Part shown: positions 7,947-17,027 of the stretch, in pieces
Numbering within the stretch: position 1 is the stretch's first letter
How the letters are laid out: the number at the start of each line of letters is the position of its first letter
From: Dictyoglomus thermophilum H-6-12
GTDB lineage: Bacteria > Dictyoglomota > Dictyoglomia > Dictyoglomales > Dictyoglomaceae
Direction of reading: 5' to 3'
Assembly (NCBI RefSeq): GCF_000020965.1
Contig: NC_011297.1
Coordinates: 310,001-374,000 of the forward strand
Length of the DNA stretch: 64,000 bases
Notes under the pieces: model-generated
What the model was told of the DNA's origin: nothing
Database searches by the model: none
Seen by the model: the letters and a program-made list of their open reading frames with translations, nothing else
Translations under genes and position numbers: made by a program

Positions 7947-9140
7947 ATGAAAGATTATGAAAAGAGATATGAAATCCTGAGAAAAATGCTGGAAGAAGAG
8001 GGTATAGAGGTGGATGAAGTTGAGAAAAAGTTAAAAAGTTTCAAAGTGGAAACTCCTTCTTGGGGGTATGGTAATTCGGGAACTCGATTTTACGTTTTTA
8101 AACAGAAAGGAGCTGCAAGAAATGTAAAGGAAAAGCTCCAAGATGCTGCAATGGTGCATAAACTGACAGGGATATGTCCTACTGTAGCTCTTCATATTCC
8201 ATGGGATATGTACGATGATTGGGATGAACTTTTAAGATATGCTGAGTCTCTTGGAGTAAGACCTGGAGCTATTAATCCTAACCTTTTTCAGGACGATGAT
8301 TATAAGTTTGGAAGTTTAACCCATCCTGATAAAAGAGTGAGAGAAAAAGCTATAAAGCATATTTTAGATTGCATTGAAATAGCTAAAAAACTTGGCTCAA
8401 GGGATATTTCTTTATGGCTTGCTGACGGGACTAACCATCCAGGCCAAGATGACTTTAGATTAAGGAAACATAGATTGGAAGAAAGTCTAAAAGAGGTTTA
8501 TTCTCATTTAGAACCTAATATGAGGCTTCTAATAGAATATAAGTTTTTTGAACCTGCCTTTTATCACACTGATATTTCTGATTGGGGGACTGCTATCATA
8601 CTTTCTAAAAAGCTTGGAGATAAAGCCTATGTTCTAGTGGATTTGGGGCATCATCCTCTTGGAACTAATATTGAACAGATAGTTGCTATTCTCCTTGATG
8701 AAGGAAAACTTGGTGGTTTTCATTTTAATAATAAGAAATACGCTGATGATGATTTAACTACTGGTTCTATTAATCCTTATGAGTTGTTTTTGATTTTTAA
8801 CGAACTTGTTTCTGCAGAGCAAGATGGTTTAAAGATGGATATAGCTTATATGATAGATGAGTCTCATAATTTAAAAAATAAGATAGAGGAAATGATACAA
8901 AGTGTAGAAAATATATTTAGAACCTATGCAAAAGCTTTAATTGTTAACAGAAAAGTTCTTAGAAAATATCAAGAAGAACAAGATATAGTTATGGCTGAGA
9001 ATACTTTGGTTAAGGCTTTTGAGACTGATGTAATGCCTTTAATCTACAAGGTTAGAGAGGAGATGGGAGTTCCTCTTGATCCTCTTAAAGCGTTTAGAGA
9101 AAGTGGATACATGGAAAAAGTGATTAAAGAGAGAGGATAA
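7947..9140 (+). CDS. rhaI: L-rhamnose isomerase, RhaI type
   Basis: A 397-residue TIM-barrel aldose-ketose isomerase of the Pseudomonas stutzeri RhaI type rather than the E. coli RhaA type. It converts L-rhamnose to L-rhamnulose in the cytoplasm and is usually Mn/Co dependent. Visible landmarks are the early WGYGNSGTRF block near residue 38, ALHIPWD near 88, the metal-site Glu in LLIEYKFFEP near 195, and VLVDLGHHP near 230. HFNNKKYADDD near 258 supplies a His and Asp ligands. It is followed 11 bp later by the rhamnulokinase gene, which strongly supports the assignment. Enzymes of this branch tolerate several aldoses, so broader specificity is possible. Confidence 0.85.
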   Translation: MKDYEKRYEILRKMLEEEGIEVDEVEKKLKSFKVETPSWGYGNSGTRFYVFKQKGAARNVKEKLQDAAMVHKLTGICPTVALHIPWDMYDDWDELLRYAESLGVRPGAINPNLFQDDDYKFGSLTHPDKRVREKAIKHILDCIEIAKKLGSRDISLWLADGTNHPGQDDFRLRKHRLEESLKEVYSHLEPNMRLLIEYKFFEPAFYHTDISDWGTAIILSKKLGDKAYVLVDLGHHPLGTNIEQIVAILLDEGKLGGFHFNNKKYADDDLTTGSINPYELFLIFNELVSAEQDGLKMDIAYMIDESHNLKNKIEEMIQSVENIFRTYAKALIVNRKVLRKYQEEQDIVMAENTLVKAFETDVMPLIYKVREEMGVPLDPLKAFRESGYMEKVIKERG

Positions 9141-9151
9141 GGGGGAGGCAT

Positions 9152-10633
9152 ATGGAAGATAGGAAATTTCTTGCTATCGATCTTGGAGCAGAAAGTGGTA
9201 GAGTAATTGTAGGGATATTAAAGGATGGAAAATTAACTATTGAAGAAGTTCACAGATTTATAAATAGACCTGTAGATATCTTAGGTAGATTATATTGGAA
9301 TGTAACTCAAATATTTCAAGACATAAAGGATGGTTTAGTAAAGGCATTTTCTAAGTATAGAGATATAGAAAGTATAGGTATTGATACATGGGGGGTTGAT
9401 TTTGGATTAGTAACCAAAGAGGGATACTTTGCTGGCATACCTGTATGTTATAGAGATCATAGGACTGATGGTATTCTTGAAAAAGCTTTTGAGGTTATGT
9501 CCAGAGAAAGGATATATGAATTGACGGGAATACAAATAATGCAGATTAACACACTGTTTCAACTTTACAGCATGGTTCTTGAAAAATCCTCTCTTTTTAA
9601 CTCTGCTTATAAACTATTGTTTATGCCTGATCTATTCAATTTTATGCTAACTGGAGAGATGAAAACTGAATTTTCTATAGCTACTACTTCTCAAATGTAT
9701 AACCCTATAAGAGATGGATGGGAAGAAGAGATATTGGAAAAATTCGGTATACCAAAGGATCTTATGCCTGAGGTCTTACCCCCAGGAACGGTAATAGGGA
9801 ATCTAAATAAAAGTATAGAAGAAGAGTTAGGAGTTAAGAATATTTCTGTTATAGCTCCTTGTGAACATGATACAGGATGTGCGGTAGTGGGAGTCCCAGG
9901 AGAAGGTGAGGACTGGGCTTATATTAGTTCTGGTACTTGGTCTTTGATGGGAGTTGAACTAAAATCTCCAATTATAAATAATGAATCTTTAAAAGCTAAT
10001 TTCACTAACGAGGGAGGATATAACAAGACTTTTAGATTTTTGAAAAATATTATGGGGCTTTGGTTATTACAGAGAGTAAAGAGAGAATGGGCAAAAGAGG
10101 GCGAAGATTTATCTTATAACGAGATTACAAGACTTGCAGAACAAGAAAAGTCTTTTCAATATTTTATAAATCCTGATGATGTTTCTTTCTTAAATCCTCC
10201 CAGTATGATTAAGGCAATACAGTATTACTGTAAGAAAACTGGACAGGAGATTCCAGAGAAAAAGGGCGAAATTGCAAGATGCATATTAGAGTCACTTGCT
10301 TTCAGATATAAAGATGTATTTACGGATTTGGAGAGAATATTGAATAAAAAGATTAGTGTATTGCATATTGTAGGTGGCGGTTCTCAAAATCAACTGCTTT
10401 CACAATTTACTGCTAATATTCTTGGAATACCAGTTATTACAGGGCCTATAGAGGCTACTGCTCTTGGAAATATTGTGGTTCAAGCTATAACAAAAGGAGC
10501 TATTAAAGATGTTGTAGAAGCAAGAAAGATTATAAGGGATTCCTCTGAAATGAAAGTTTATCAGCCACAGAATACTGAGGAATGGATTAGAAATTATGAA
10601 AAATATAAAGAAGTAACAGAAAAGAAAAATTAA
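9152..10633 (+). CDS. rhaB: L-rhamnulokinase (FGGY family)
   Basis: A 493-residue FGGY carbohydrate kinase that should phosphorylate L-rhamnulose to L-rhamnulose 1-phosphate with ATP. The N-terminal phosphate-binding motif (IDLGAESGRV) is at residues 9-18, the IDTWGVDFG block near 78 contains the catalytic-region Asp, and the C-terminal ATP-binding VGGGSQNQLL is near 410. GTWSLMGVE near 265 is characteristic of rhamnulokinases. It lies directly behind rhaI with a good ribosome-binding site (gggggagg). No rhamnose regulator gene is visible nearby. Confidence 0.9.
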   Translation: MEDRKFLAIDLGAESGRVIVGILKDGKLTIEEVHRFINRPVDILGRLYWNVTQIFQDIKDGLVKAFSKYRDIESIGIDTWGVDFGLVTKEGYFAGIPVCYRDHRTDGILEKAFEVMSRERIYELTGIQIMQINTLFQLYSMVLEKSSLFNSAYKLLFMPDLFNFMLTGEMKTEFSIATTSQMYNPIRDGWEEEILEKFGIPKDLMPEVLPPGTVIGNLNKSIEEELGVKNISVIAPCEHDTGCAVVGVPGEGEDWAYISSGTWSLMGVELKSPIINNESLKANFTNEGGYNKTFRFLKNIMGLWLLQRVKREWAKEGEDLSYNEITRLAEQEKSFQYFINPDDVSFLNPPSMIKAIQYYCKKTGQEIPEKKGEIARCILESLAFRYKDVFTDLERILNKKISVLHIVGGGSQNQLLSQFTANILGIPVITGPIEATALGNIVVQAITKGAIKDVVEARKIIRDSSEMKVYQPQNTEEWIRNYEKYKEVTEKKN

Positions 10634-10710
10634 AAAATTCAAAAGTTGCAATCCCTCTCAGTTTGGTATAAAATCAAATTGAAATAATTTTAATTAGGGG
10701 AGGGATAAAG

Positions 10711-11100
10711 ATGGCAAGCGTAAAAGATCTTTTCCAAAGTGCCGATTGGACAAAGGAAAAGCATGTTCCTGTCATTGAGATATTAGAAAAAGATAAAGAG
10801 AAGGGAGTTAGAGTTAGAGTCTCTGTAGGGAAAGAAATTCCTCATCCAAATACCACTGCTCATCATATTGTTTGGATAGAAGTCTATTTCCAACCAGAGG
10901 GCGATAAATATCCATACCACGTAGGAAGATTTGAATTTGTAGCCCATGGGGCCACAGTACAGGGACCTGATACCAGTACAGTATATTCTGAACCTGTAGT
11001 TGAATTTGTATTCAAGACCCAAAAAGATGGTGTAATCTTCGCAACATCTTATTGTAATATACATGGTCTTTGGGAAAATTCTACTGAGCTAAAACTATAA
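10711..11100 (+). CDS. Superoxide reductase, neelaredoxin (class II) type
   Basis: A 129-residue cytoplasmic protein that reduces superoxide to hydrogen peroxide at a mononuclear Fe(His4Cys) centre without making oxygen. The ligands can be seen: His18 in the EKHVP motif, His45 (HPN), His51, Cys115 and His118 (CNIHG). Glu16-Lys17 match the conserved active-site pair of neelaredoxins. The N-terminal desulforedoxin domain of class I enzymes is absent. It is monocistronic, with its own ribosome-binding site (aggggaggga) and a terminator. Rubredoxin or another electron donor is not encoded nearby. Confidence 0.92.
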   Translation: MASVKDLFQSADWTKEKHVPVIEILEKDKEKGVRVRVSVGKEIPHPNTTAHHIVWIEVYFQPEGDKYPYHVGRFEFVAHGATVQGPDTSTVYSEPVVEFVFKTQKDGVIFATSYCNIHGLWENSTELKL

Positions 11101-11136
11101 AGGTAAATATTTTATTCTTCAATATTTTTTAAGAAT

Positions 11137-11172
11137 AAGGAGGAGAGAATTTAAACTCTCCTCCTTTTTTAT
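11137..11172 (+). terminator. Rho-independent terminator after superoxide reductase
   Basis: An 11-bp stem, AAGGAGGAGAG (11137-11147) with CTCTCCTCCTT (11156-11166), loop of 8, followed by a T-run. Confidence 0.9.
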
Positions 11173-11222
11173 TTATTATGAAAAAATACTCCTGTGCTAA
11201 AATATATTTGCAAAGATTATAA

Positions 11223-12245
11223 TTGAGGAGGTTGAGTATGAAGAAGTACTTAATCGTTTTTATGATTCTCTTAGGGTTAATTCTTACTTTGGGTTTTTCT
11301 CAAGAAGAGTTTAAAGAGAATGTGCTTACCCTAAATGACAAACCAGTAGGTTTTGGAGAATCAACTACAGGTGGTGCAGGTGGAAAGATTGTAACTGTTG
11401 ATAATATAAGTGATTTTAAGAAGTATGCGCAAGCTCAGGAACCTTACATAATACTGGTGAAAGGAGTAATAGACACCAGTAAAGAAGAAGGTCAAGTAAA
11501 GATAGGGTCAAACAAGACGATAATTGGAATTACCCCTGATGCAAGCATAATTGGATGGGGATTATATCTAAAAGAAGTAAATAATGTGATAATAAGAAAT
11601 CTAACCATAAAAAATAAAGTTGAGAATCCCAAAAACGATGCCATTACTGTTGAAGCCTCTCAAAATGTTTGGATTGACCACTGCACATTATCTAGTGATA
11701 TGGTTGTTGTTCCAGAAAGAGAAAAAGATAAAGATAAGGTGGACGCACTCCTTGATATAATAAAAGGCTCTAAAGGAATAACTGTTTCTTGGAATATCTT
11801 TGAGAATAGCTGGAAATGTACTCAGGTAGGAAGTAGTGATAGTTCTACAATAGATGCAGAGGCGAGAGTTACATATCATCATAACATATTTAGAAATACA
11901 AATTCCAGAAATCCCAGTGTAAGATTTGGAGTAGTACATATATACAATAACTATTACCAGAATATACTTCTTTATGCTATAGCATCCAGAATGGGAGCAA
12001 AGGTTCTTGTGGAGAATAACTATTTTGATACTGTAGCTCTTCCTATTACAACTCAGTTCGAAAGTCCTCAAGATGGGTATGTTAAAGAATCAGGAAATTT
12101 ATACTGGGATTGTGGAGATAATAATATAACTCAAGAATTAAAAGAGCTAAAGGTACCATATAATTATGAATTGGATGAGGCTGATGTACTTTCTTACCTT
12201 CTTGAAAAAGGTGCTGGAGCAGGAAAAGAGGTAGAGATTAAGTAA
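11223..12245 (+). CDS. Secreted pectate lyase, polysaccharide lyase family 1
   Basis: The ATG at 11238 (MKKYLIVFM) is as likely a start as 11223. The protein has a signal peptide with a hydrophobic core at about residues 8-24, cut near FSQEE. The mature right-handed beta-helix shows PL1 landmarks: STTGGAGGKIVTV near residue 48, WIDHCTLSSD near 152, a GS(K)GITVSWN strand near 182, and the RNPSVRFG stretch near 232 with the catalytic Arg. HIYNNYYQ follows. It would cleave polygalacturonate outside the cell by beta-elimination at alkaline pH with calcium. It heads the pectin cluster but has its own terminator, so it is a separate transcript. Confidence 0.9.
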   Translation: MRRLSMKKYLIVFMILLGLILTLGFSQEEFKENVLTLNDKPVGFGESTTGGAGGKIVTVDNISDFKKYAQAQEPYIILVKGVIDTSKEEGQVKIGSNKTIIGITPDASIIGWGLYLKEVNNVIIRNLTIKNKVENPKNDAITVEASQNVWIDHCTLSSDMVVVPEREKDKDKVDALLDIIKGSKGITVSWNIFENSWKCTQVGSSDSSTIDAEARVTYHHNIFRNTNSRNPSVRFGVVHIYNNYYQNILLYAIASRMGAKVLVENNYFDTVALPITTQFESPQDGYVKESGNLYWDCGDNNITQELKELKVPYNYELDEADVLSYLLEKGAGAGKEVEIK

Positions 12246-12259
12246 CTTTATAAATCTTA

Positions 12260-12297
12260 GGGGGGAGGGCATTTGCTCTCTCCCCCTTTATTTTTTT
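12260..12297 (+). terminator. Terminator after pectate lyase
   Basis: A G-rich arm (12260-12269) pairs with a C-rich arm (about 12278-12287) over 9 positions with one G-T pair, followed by TTTATTTTTTT. Confidence 0.85.
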
Positions 12298-12381
12298 GTC
12301 CACAATTTTTTATTTATTACCCTTTGAGAAGAAATTTTTCCCCTTATCTTTTTAATCCATTAGAGGTTTTTATTTTTTTTG

Positions 12382-12411
12382 TTGAAGAAAATTTTAAATT
12401 TTGTGTATAAT
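12382..12411 (+). promoter_or_regulatory. Promoter of the pectin-oligosaccharide importer operon
   Basis: TTGAAG at 12382-12387 and a perfect TATAAT at 12406-12411 are separated by 18 bp. The -10 box sits in the middle of the 21-bp palindrome described separately. The transcript would have a leader of about 115 nt before the binding-protein ATG at 12533. Confidence 0.65.
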
Positions 12412-12419
12412 ATACAAAA
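12399..12419 (+). promoter_or_regulatory. Near-perfect 21-bp palindromic operator over the -10 box
   Basis: The arms TTTTGTGTAT (12399-12408) and ATATACAAAA (12410-12419) flank a central A. Nine of ten positions are complementary; only position 7 against 15 fails. A dimeric repressor bound here would block the -10 box. The IclR-family gene at the end of this operon (19139) is the natural candidate for the protein, by analogy with KdgR control of pectin genes. Binding itself is inferred. Confidence 0.6.
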
Positions 12420-12532
12420 GTATTTTATTATATGCAAAGGAGGTGACATTAAGTAGAGAAAAACAAAAATTTATACCTTCTTGCTTTTGTTTCTCTTATC
12501 TTAAAAATTCGTTTGGGGGAGGCTAAAAAGAT

Positions 12533-13807
12533 ATGAAAAAATACTTTAAATTAGTAGTTTTAATGTTGATTTTAGTTAGTTTTATCCTTGTAATTTCTCC
12601 TGCTCAGCAGCAGATTACATTAAGAATTATTTGGTGGGGTTCTCAGGATAGACACAATAGAACTTTAAAGGTAATTGATCTTTTCCAAAAGAAATATCCT
12701 AATATTAAGATCGTATCAGAGTACACAGGATGGTCTGAGTATTATACCAAGCTTACCACCATGGCTGCAGGTGGGAACCTTCCAGATATTATGCAACAAG
12801 ATCATGCCTATATTAGAGGATGGGTAGAGAAAGGGCTCCTTCTACCCCTTGATGATTTAGTAGCTCAAGGTGTTATCAATCTTAAGGATGTGTCAAAAAG
12901 CATAGTTGATTCTGGAAGATTGGGTGGAAAACTTTACGCAATAAACTTGGGTAATAACTCTCAAGCTTTTGCAATTGATCCAGAGTTATTTAGAAAAGCT
13001 GGAGTTCCTCTTCCACCAATTTTATGGACATGGGATGATTTCAAGAGAATTGCAAGAATAATCCATAGAAAGCTTGGAATATATGGAGCAGCAGAAAACC
13101 TTGGTGACCACAATGTATTTAGAGTATGGACTATTGAAAATGGTGGATATCTCTTTAGTGAGGATGGCAAATCTTTAGGCTATGAAGATGATAATGTATA
13201 TGCAAGTTTTTATAAAATGCTTCTTGAACTTCAAGATGAAGGTGTAATTCCTTCCAGAGATGTGGAAGTAGCAAGAGGTAGTGTAAGCCCTGAGCAAAGA
13301 TTTCTCTGCCTTGGAAAGTCTGCAATGCAATTTACCTGGAGCAATCAGCTCACAGCAATGAGTACTGCTCTGAAGGGTAAACCATTAAAGCTATATATGC
13401 TTCCAACTCTGAATGGAAAGGTTGGAAACTTCTTGAAACCATCAATGTTCTTTGCAATTAATGCTAAGACAAAATATCCTAAGGAAGCAGCCATGTTTAT
13501 AAACTTCTTCATCAACGATATTGAAGCTGCTAAGATATTAATGGCAGAAAGAGGAGTACCAGTATCCAAGAGAGTACAGCTTGCTTTAAAGCCACTCTTA
13601 ACTCCAGTTGAGAAAGAAATGTTCAATTTTATAGCTACTGTTGAGAAATATGGGGCTCCAACTCCTCCACCAGATCCAGAGAGATGGCAAGAAATTTATA
13701 ATAATGTCTATACTCCACTTTACGATCAGATAATGTATAAGAAGATTACTCCAGAAGAGGCTGCAAAGAAGTTTAGAGAGCAGGTAACTCAGATATTGAG
13801 GAAGTAA
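12533..13807 (+). CDS. Sugar ABC transporter substrate-binding protein (pectin cluster)
   Basis: A 424-residue family 1 solute-binding protein with a signal peptide (hydrophobic residues 8-23, cut near SPAQQ). The mature start LRIIWWGSQDRHNRT and the DIMQQDHAYIRGW block are nearly the same as in the binding protein at 4729, showing a duplication. Pro-rich PTPPPDPE precedes the C-terminal helix pair in both. Co-transcription with an alpha-galacturonidase and KDG kinase points to oligogalacturonides or rhamnogalacturonan fragments as ligands; this is inference. The ATG is preceded by gggggagg. Confidence 0.87.
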   Translation: MKKYFKLVVLMLILVSFILVISPAQQQITLRIIWWGSQDRHNRTLKVIDLFQKKYPNIKIVSEYTGWSEYYTKLTTMAAGGNLPDIMQQDHAYIRGWVEKGLLLPLDDLVAQGVINLKDVSKSIVDSGRLGGKLYAINLGNNSQAFAIDPELFRKAGVPLPPILWTWDDFKRIARIIHRKLGIYGAAENLGDHNVFRVWTIENGGYLFSEDGKSLGYEDDNVYASFYKMLLELQDEGVIPSRDVEVARGSVSPEQRFLCLGKSAMQFTWSNQLTAMSTALKGKPLKLYMLPTLNGKVGNFLKPSMFFAINAKTKYPKEAAMFINFFINDIEAAKILMAERGVPVSKRVQLALKPLLTPVEKEMFNFIATVEKYGAPTPPPDPERWQEIYNNVYTPLYDQIMYKKITPEEAAKKFREQVTQILRK

Positions 13808-13811
13808 AGTA

Positions 13812-13844
13812 GAGGGGGAGGGGATTATCCCTCCCCTCGAAGTT
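13812..13844 (+). terminator. Intra-operon attenuator after the binding-protein gene
   Basis: GAGGGGGAGGGGAT pairs with ATCCCTCCCCTC with small bulges, followed by a weak GAAGTTTTATT tract. It occupies the same place as the hairpin at 6013 in the paralogous operon. Confidence 0.7.
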
Positions 13845-13869
13845 TTATTCTTAGGGAGGTTAAGTTTGA

Positions 13870-14778
13870 ATGAAGAAACTTACTAAGAAGAAGAAACATG
13901 ATATTTTGATGGGATATCTTTTTACCAGTCCTTGGATATTAGGCTTTTTGTTCTTTATTGTATTTCCTTTGGTGACTTCTTTGTATCTTTCTTTTACAAG
14001 ATATGACATTCTATCTGCTCCAAGGTGGATAGGTTTGCAAAACTGGGTAAGAATGTTTACTCAAGATCCAAGGTTCTGGAATGCGACTAAAGCAACGTTT
14101 AAGTATGTAATATTTGAGGTGCCTTTAAGACTTCTTTTTGCTTTTATTGTAGCTCTTATTTTTAGCCAAAGAGAAAGTAAAATATTAAACTTATACCGTG
14201 CTATTTACTATATTCCTTCTCTTATAGGTGGAAGTGTGGCAATTGCTGTGGTTTGGAGACAAATATGGGGATATCCTGATGGTATAGTTAATGCCATATT
14301 ATCTATCTTCGGACTTAGAGGAATAAATTGGCTGGGAGATACTCGTACTGCTATATGGACTCTTATATTACTTGCAGTATGGCAGTTTGGATCCCCCATG
14401 CTTATATTTTTGGCTGCTTTGAAGCAAGTTCCTACTGAGTTATATGAGGCAGCAACTATTGATGGTGCAAATTTCTGGGGTAGATTGTTTAAGATTACCA
14501 TTCCAATGGTAACTCCAGTGATTCTTTTTAACCTTATAAATCAGATGATACATGCTTTTATGGCCTTCACACAGTCTTATATTATAACTCAGGGTGGACC
14601 ATTGGACTCCACCTTATTCTATGCAGTTTATATGTATAGAAAAGCCTTTAATGACTTTGAAATGGGTTACGCATCTGCTCTTGCCTGGTTCATGCTTGCT
14701 CTTGTGGGAATATTTACCGTTATTATATTTAAGACCTCCAATCGTTGGGTCTATTATGAGGCAGAGGAGGGAGTATAG
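13870..14778 (+). CDS. ABC sugar transporter permease (MalF-like)
   Basis: A 302-residue permease with six predicted membrane helices and the EAA motif YEAATIDGAN..GRLFKITIPM near residues 195-216. It is the counterpart of the permease at 6078, with the same length and clear residue identity through the membrane segments, for example YRAIYYIPSLIGGSVAIAV. The stop overlaps the next gene's GTG start by one base, so translation is coupled. Confidence 0.9.
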   Translation: MKKLTKKKKHDILMGYLFTSPWILGFLFFIVFPLVTSLYLSFTRYDILSAPRWIGLQNWVRMFTQDPRFWNATKATFKYVIFEVPLRLLFAFIVALIFSQRESKILNLYRAIYYIPSLIGGSVAIAVVWRQIWGYPDGIVNAILSIFGLRGINWLGDTRTAIWTLILLAVWQFGSPMLIFLAALKQVPTELYEAATIDGANFWGRLFKITIPMVTPVILFNLINQMIHAFMAFTQSYIITQGGPLDSTLFYAVYMYRKAFNDFEMGYASALAWFMLALVGIFTVIIFKTSNRWVYYEAEEGV

Positions 14779-15617
14779 TGAAAAGAAAAACTTTGAATAC
14801 CATAATTTATTATACTGTTGTTACCTTAATTGCTATCTTTATGGTTTATCCTGCTCTTTGGATGTTGAGCAGTTCTTTTAAACAGCCCTGGGAAATATTT
14901 GGAGATATTTTAAATCTTATTCCAAAGGAGCCTACTTTAAATAACTATAAAGAGGGTTGGCAAGGATTTGGTGGTATAACTTTTGCAACCTTCTTTAAGA
15001 ACTCCTTTATTATTGCAGGATTGAACACTATCGGAACAGTAATTTCTTCAACTATTGTTGCCTATGGACTTTCAAGAATACCTTTCCCAGGAAGGAGAAT
15101 AATCTTTACAACAGTTATATTAACCCTTATGCTTCCTATGCAAGTCCAGATTGTTCCAAGATATATACTCTTTTCTAAAATTGGTTGGATAAATACCTTT
15201 TATCCTTTAATTGTTCCTGCCTTTTTAGGAGGGCCCTTCTTCATATTTATGGTAATGCAATTTATTAGAGGAATACCAAAGGAGCTTGATGAATCTGCTT
15301 TTATTGATGGAGCTGACAGAATTAAGATTTTCTACCATATTATTCTTCCCAATTTAAAGCCTGTGATAACTACAGCAGCAATTTTTGCTTTTTATTGGGC
15401 ATGGAATGATTTTATGGGACCCTTGGTATATTTGAATAGTCCTGAAAAGTATCCTGTATCAGTAGCCCTTAGGGCTTTCTCAGATCCTTCTGCTGTAACT
15501 AACTGGGGTGCAGTATTTGCTATGTCCACATTGTCTCTTATTCCAGTTTTGGTGATATTTGTATTATTCCAAAAATATATCGTTCAGGGTGTTACGACTA
15601 CTGGGTTGAGAGGTTAG
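14778..15617 (+). CDS. ABC sugar transporter permease (MalG-like)
   Basis: A 279-residue permease starting at GTG 14778, preceded by gaggaggga inside the upstream gene. The EAA motif is LDESAFIDGADRIKIFYHIILP near residues 167-188; the usual Ala-Ala pair is Ser-Ala here. It is paralogous to the permease at 6990. As in that operon, no ATPase gene follows; the next gene is the alpha-galacturonidase. Confidence 0.9.
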   Translation: MKRKTLNTIIYYTVVTLIAIFMVYPALWMLSSSFKQPWEIFGDILNLIPKEPTLNNYKEGWQGFGGITFATFFKNSFIIAGLNTIGTVISSTIVAYGLSRIPFPGRRIIFTTVILTLMLPMQVQIVPRYILFSKIGWINTFYPLIVPAFLGGPFFIFMVMQFIRGIPKELDESAFIDGADRIKIFYHIILPNLKPVITTAAIFAFYWAWNDFMGPLVYLNSPEKYPVSVALRAFSDPSAVTNWGAVFAMSTLSLIPVLVIFVLFQKYIVQGVTTTGLRG

Positions 15618-15632
15618 GAAAGGAGGATAAAA

Positions 15633-17015
15633 ATGGATAATGTAAAGATCGCATATATTGGTGGTGGTTCAAAGGGTTGGGCATGGAAATTTATGGCAGA
15701 TCTCGCTTTGGAAGAAAGCTTTAGCGGTGAGGTAAGGCTCTATGATATTAATTTTGAGGCTGCGAAGACTAATGAAATTATTGGAAACAGAATCAGTGAA
15801 CAAAAGGATGCTAAAAGTAAGTGGCGATATAGAGCTGTAAAAGAGATAGGAGAGGCATTAGATGGTGCCGATTTTGTGATTATCTCTATACTTCCTGGAA
15901 CTCTTGATGAAATGGAGGTAGATGTTCATCTTCCAGAAAAATATGGTATTTATCAAGCAGTAGGAGATACGCCGGGTCCTGGTGGTGTTATAAGAAGTCT
16001 TAGAACCATACCTATTTATATAGAATTTGCAGAGGCTATAAAAAAATATGCACCTTCTGCTTGGGTAATAAACTATACCAATCCTATGGCTCTCTGTGTC
16101 AGAACTCTCTATGTTACCTTTCCAAAGGTAAAAGCTATAGGGTGTTGCCATGAAGTATTTAAAATTCCAAAGATTTTATCTCTTATGTTAAAGGAAAAGG
16201 AAGGAATAAACGCAGATCCATCAGAGATAAAACAAAATGTTCTTGGCATAAATCATTTCACATGGGTAGATAAGATTTCATATAAAAATAAAGATCTTCT
16301 TCCTGTTTATGGAGAATTTGCAGAGAAATATTATGAAGAAGGTTTTGAAGAAGAGAAAGATAGATGGAAGAGAGATTATTTTGCCTCGGCCAATAGGGTT
16401 AAATTTGATCTATATAGAAGATATAAAATTATAGCTGCAGCAGGAGATAGGCATCTTGCTGAATTTTTCCCTGCTAATTGGTATTTAGAAAATCCTGAAA
16501 AGGTTAGAGAGTGGAAGTTTTCCTTAACTCCTGTTTCATTCCGCAGAGAGCAGGCAAAGGAATTATATGAGATGAGCCAAAAACTTGCAAAAGGTGAAAT
16601 GGAGTTTCCAATAAAGCCGTCAGGGGAAGTTGGAGTGCAGATAATGAAGGCACTTCTTGGTCTTTCTGATTTCATTACTAATGTAAACTATCCTAACGTA
16701 GGACAGATGGATAATGTTCCTCAAGATGTAATAGTAGAAACTAATGTGTACATCACAAGAGATAGTATAAGGCCAATATACGCAGGTAAACTTCCCAATG
16801 ATGTAAATTCCTGGGTCTTGAGACACATAATGAATCAAGAGATGATTCTTGAGGCAGTTTTGAATAAAGATTTAGAGCTTGCTTTTCGAGCTTTTTACAA
16901 TGATCCAATAGTAGAATCCAAATTAGATTTTGATACTGCAAGAAAACTATTCAAAGAGATGATAGAGGGTACTAAGAGATACCTTCCTAAATATTTTGGA
17001 GGAGAGAAGGATTAG
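15633..17015 (+). CDS. Alpha-galacturonidase, glycoside hydrolase family 4 (LplD-like)
   Basis: A 460-residue NAD- and divalent-metal-dependent GH4 enzyme. The N-terminal Rossmann motif (IAYIGGGSKGWAW) is at residues 6-18 and an asparagine-proline substrate block (NYTNPMA) at 147-153. The family's specificity motif reads Cys172-His-Glu-Val. GH4 members with CHEV in this position have been shown to be alpha-galacturonidases (Bacillus LplD), whereas CHSV marks galactosidases and CNxP marks phospho-beta-glucosidases. It would release galacturonate from imported short oligogalacturonides in the cytoplasm. Its place between importer and KDG kinase fits well. The metal-ligand His (GINHFTW) is near residue 208. 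Confidence 0.88.
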   Translation: MDNVKIAYIGGGSKGWAWKFMADLALEESFSGEVRLYDINFEAAKTNEIIGNRISEQKDAKSKWRYRAVKEIGEALDGADFVIISILPGTLDEMEVDVHLPEKYGIYQAVGDTPGPGGVIRSLRTIPIYIEFAEAIKKYAPSAWVINYTNPMALCVRTLYVTFPKVKAIGCCHEVFKIPKILSLMLKEKEGINADPSEIKQNVLGINHFTWVDKISYKNKDLLPVYGEFAEKYYEEGFEEEKDRWKRDYFASANRVKFDLYRRYKIIAAAGDRHLAEFFPANWYLENPEKVREWKFSLTPVSFRREQAKELYEMSQKLAKGEMEFPIKPSGEVGVQIMKALLGLSDFITNVNYPNVGQMDNVPQDVIVETNVYITRDSIRPIYAGKLPNDVNSWVLRHIMNQEMILEAVLNKDLELAFRAFYNDPIVESKLDFDTARKLFKEMIEGTKRYLPKYFGGEKD

Positions 17016-17027
17016 AAGGTGAATTTT

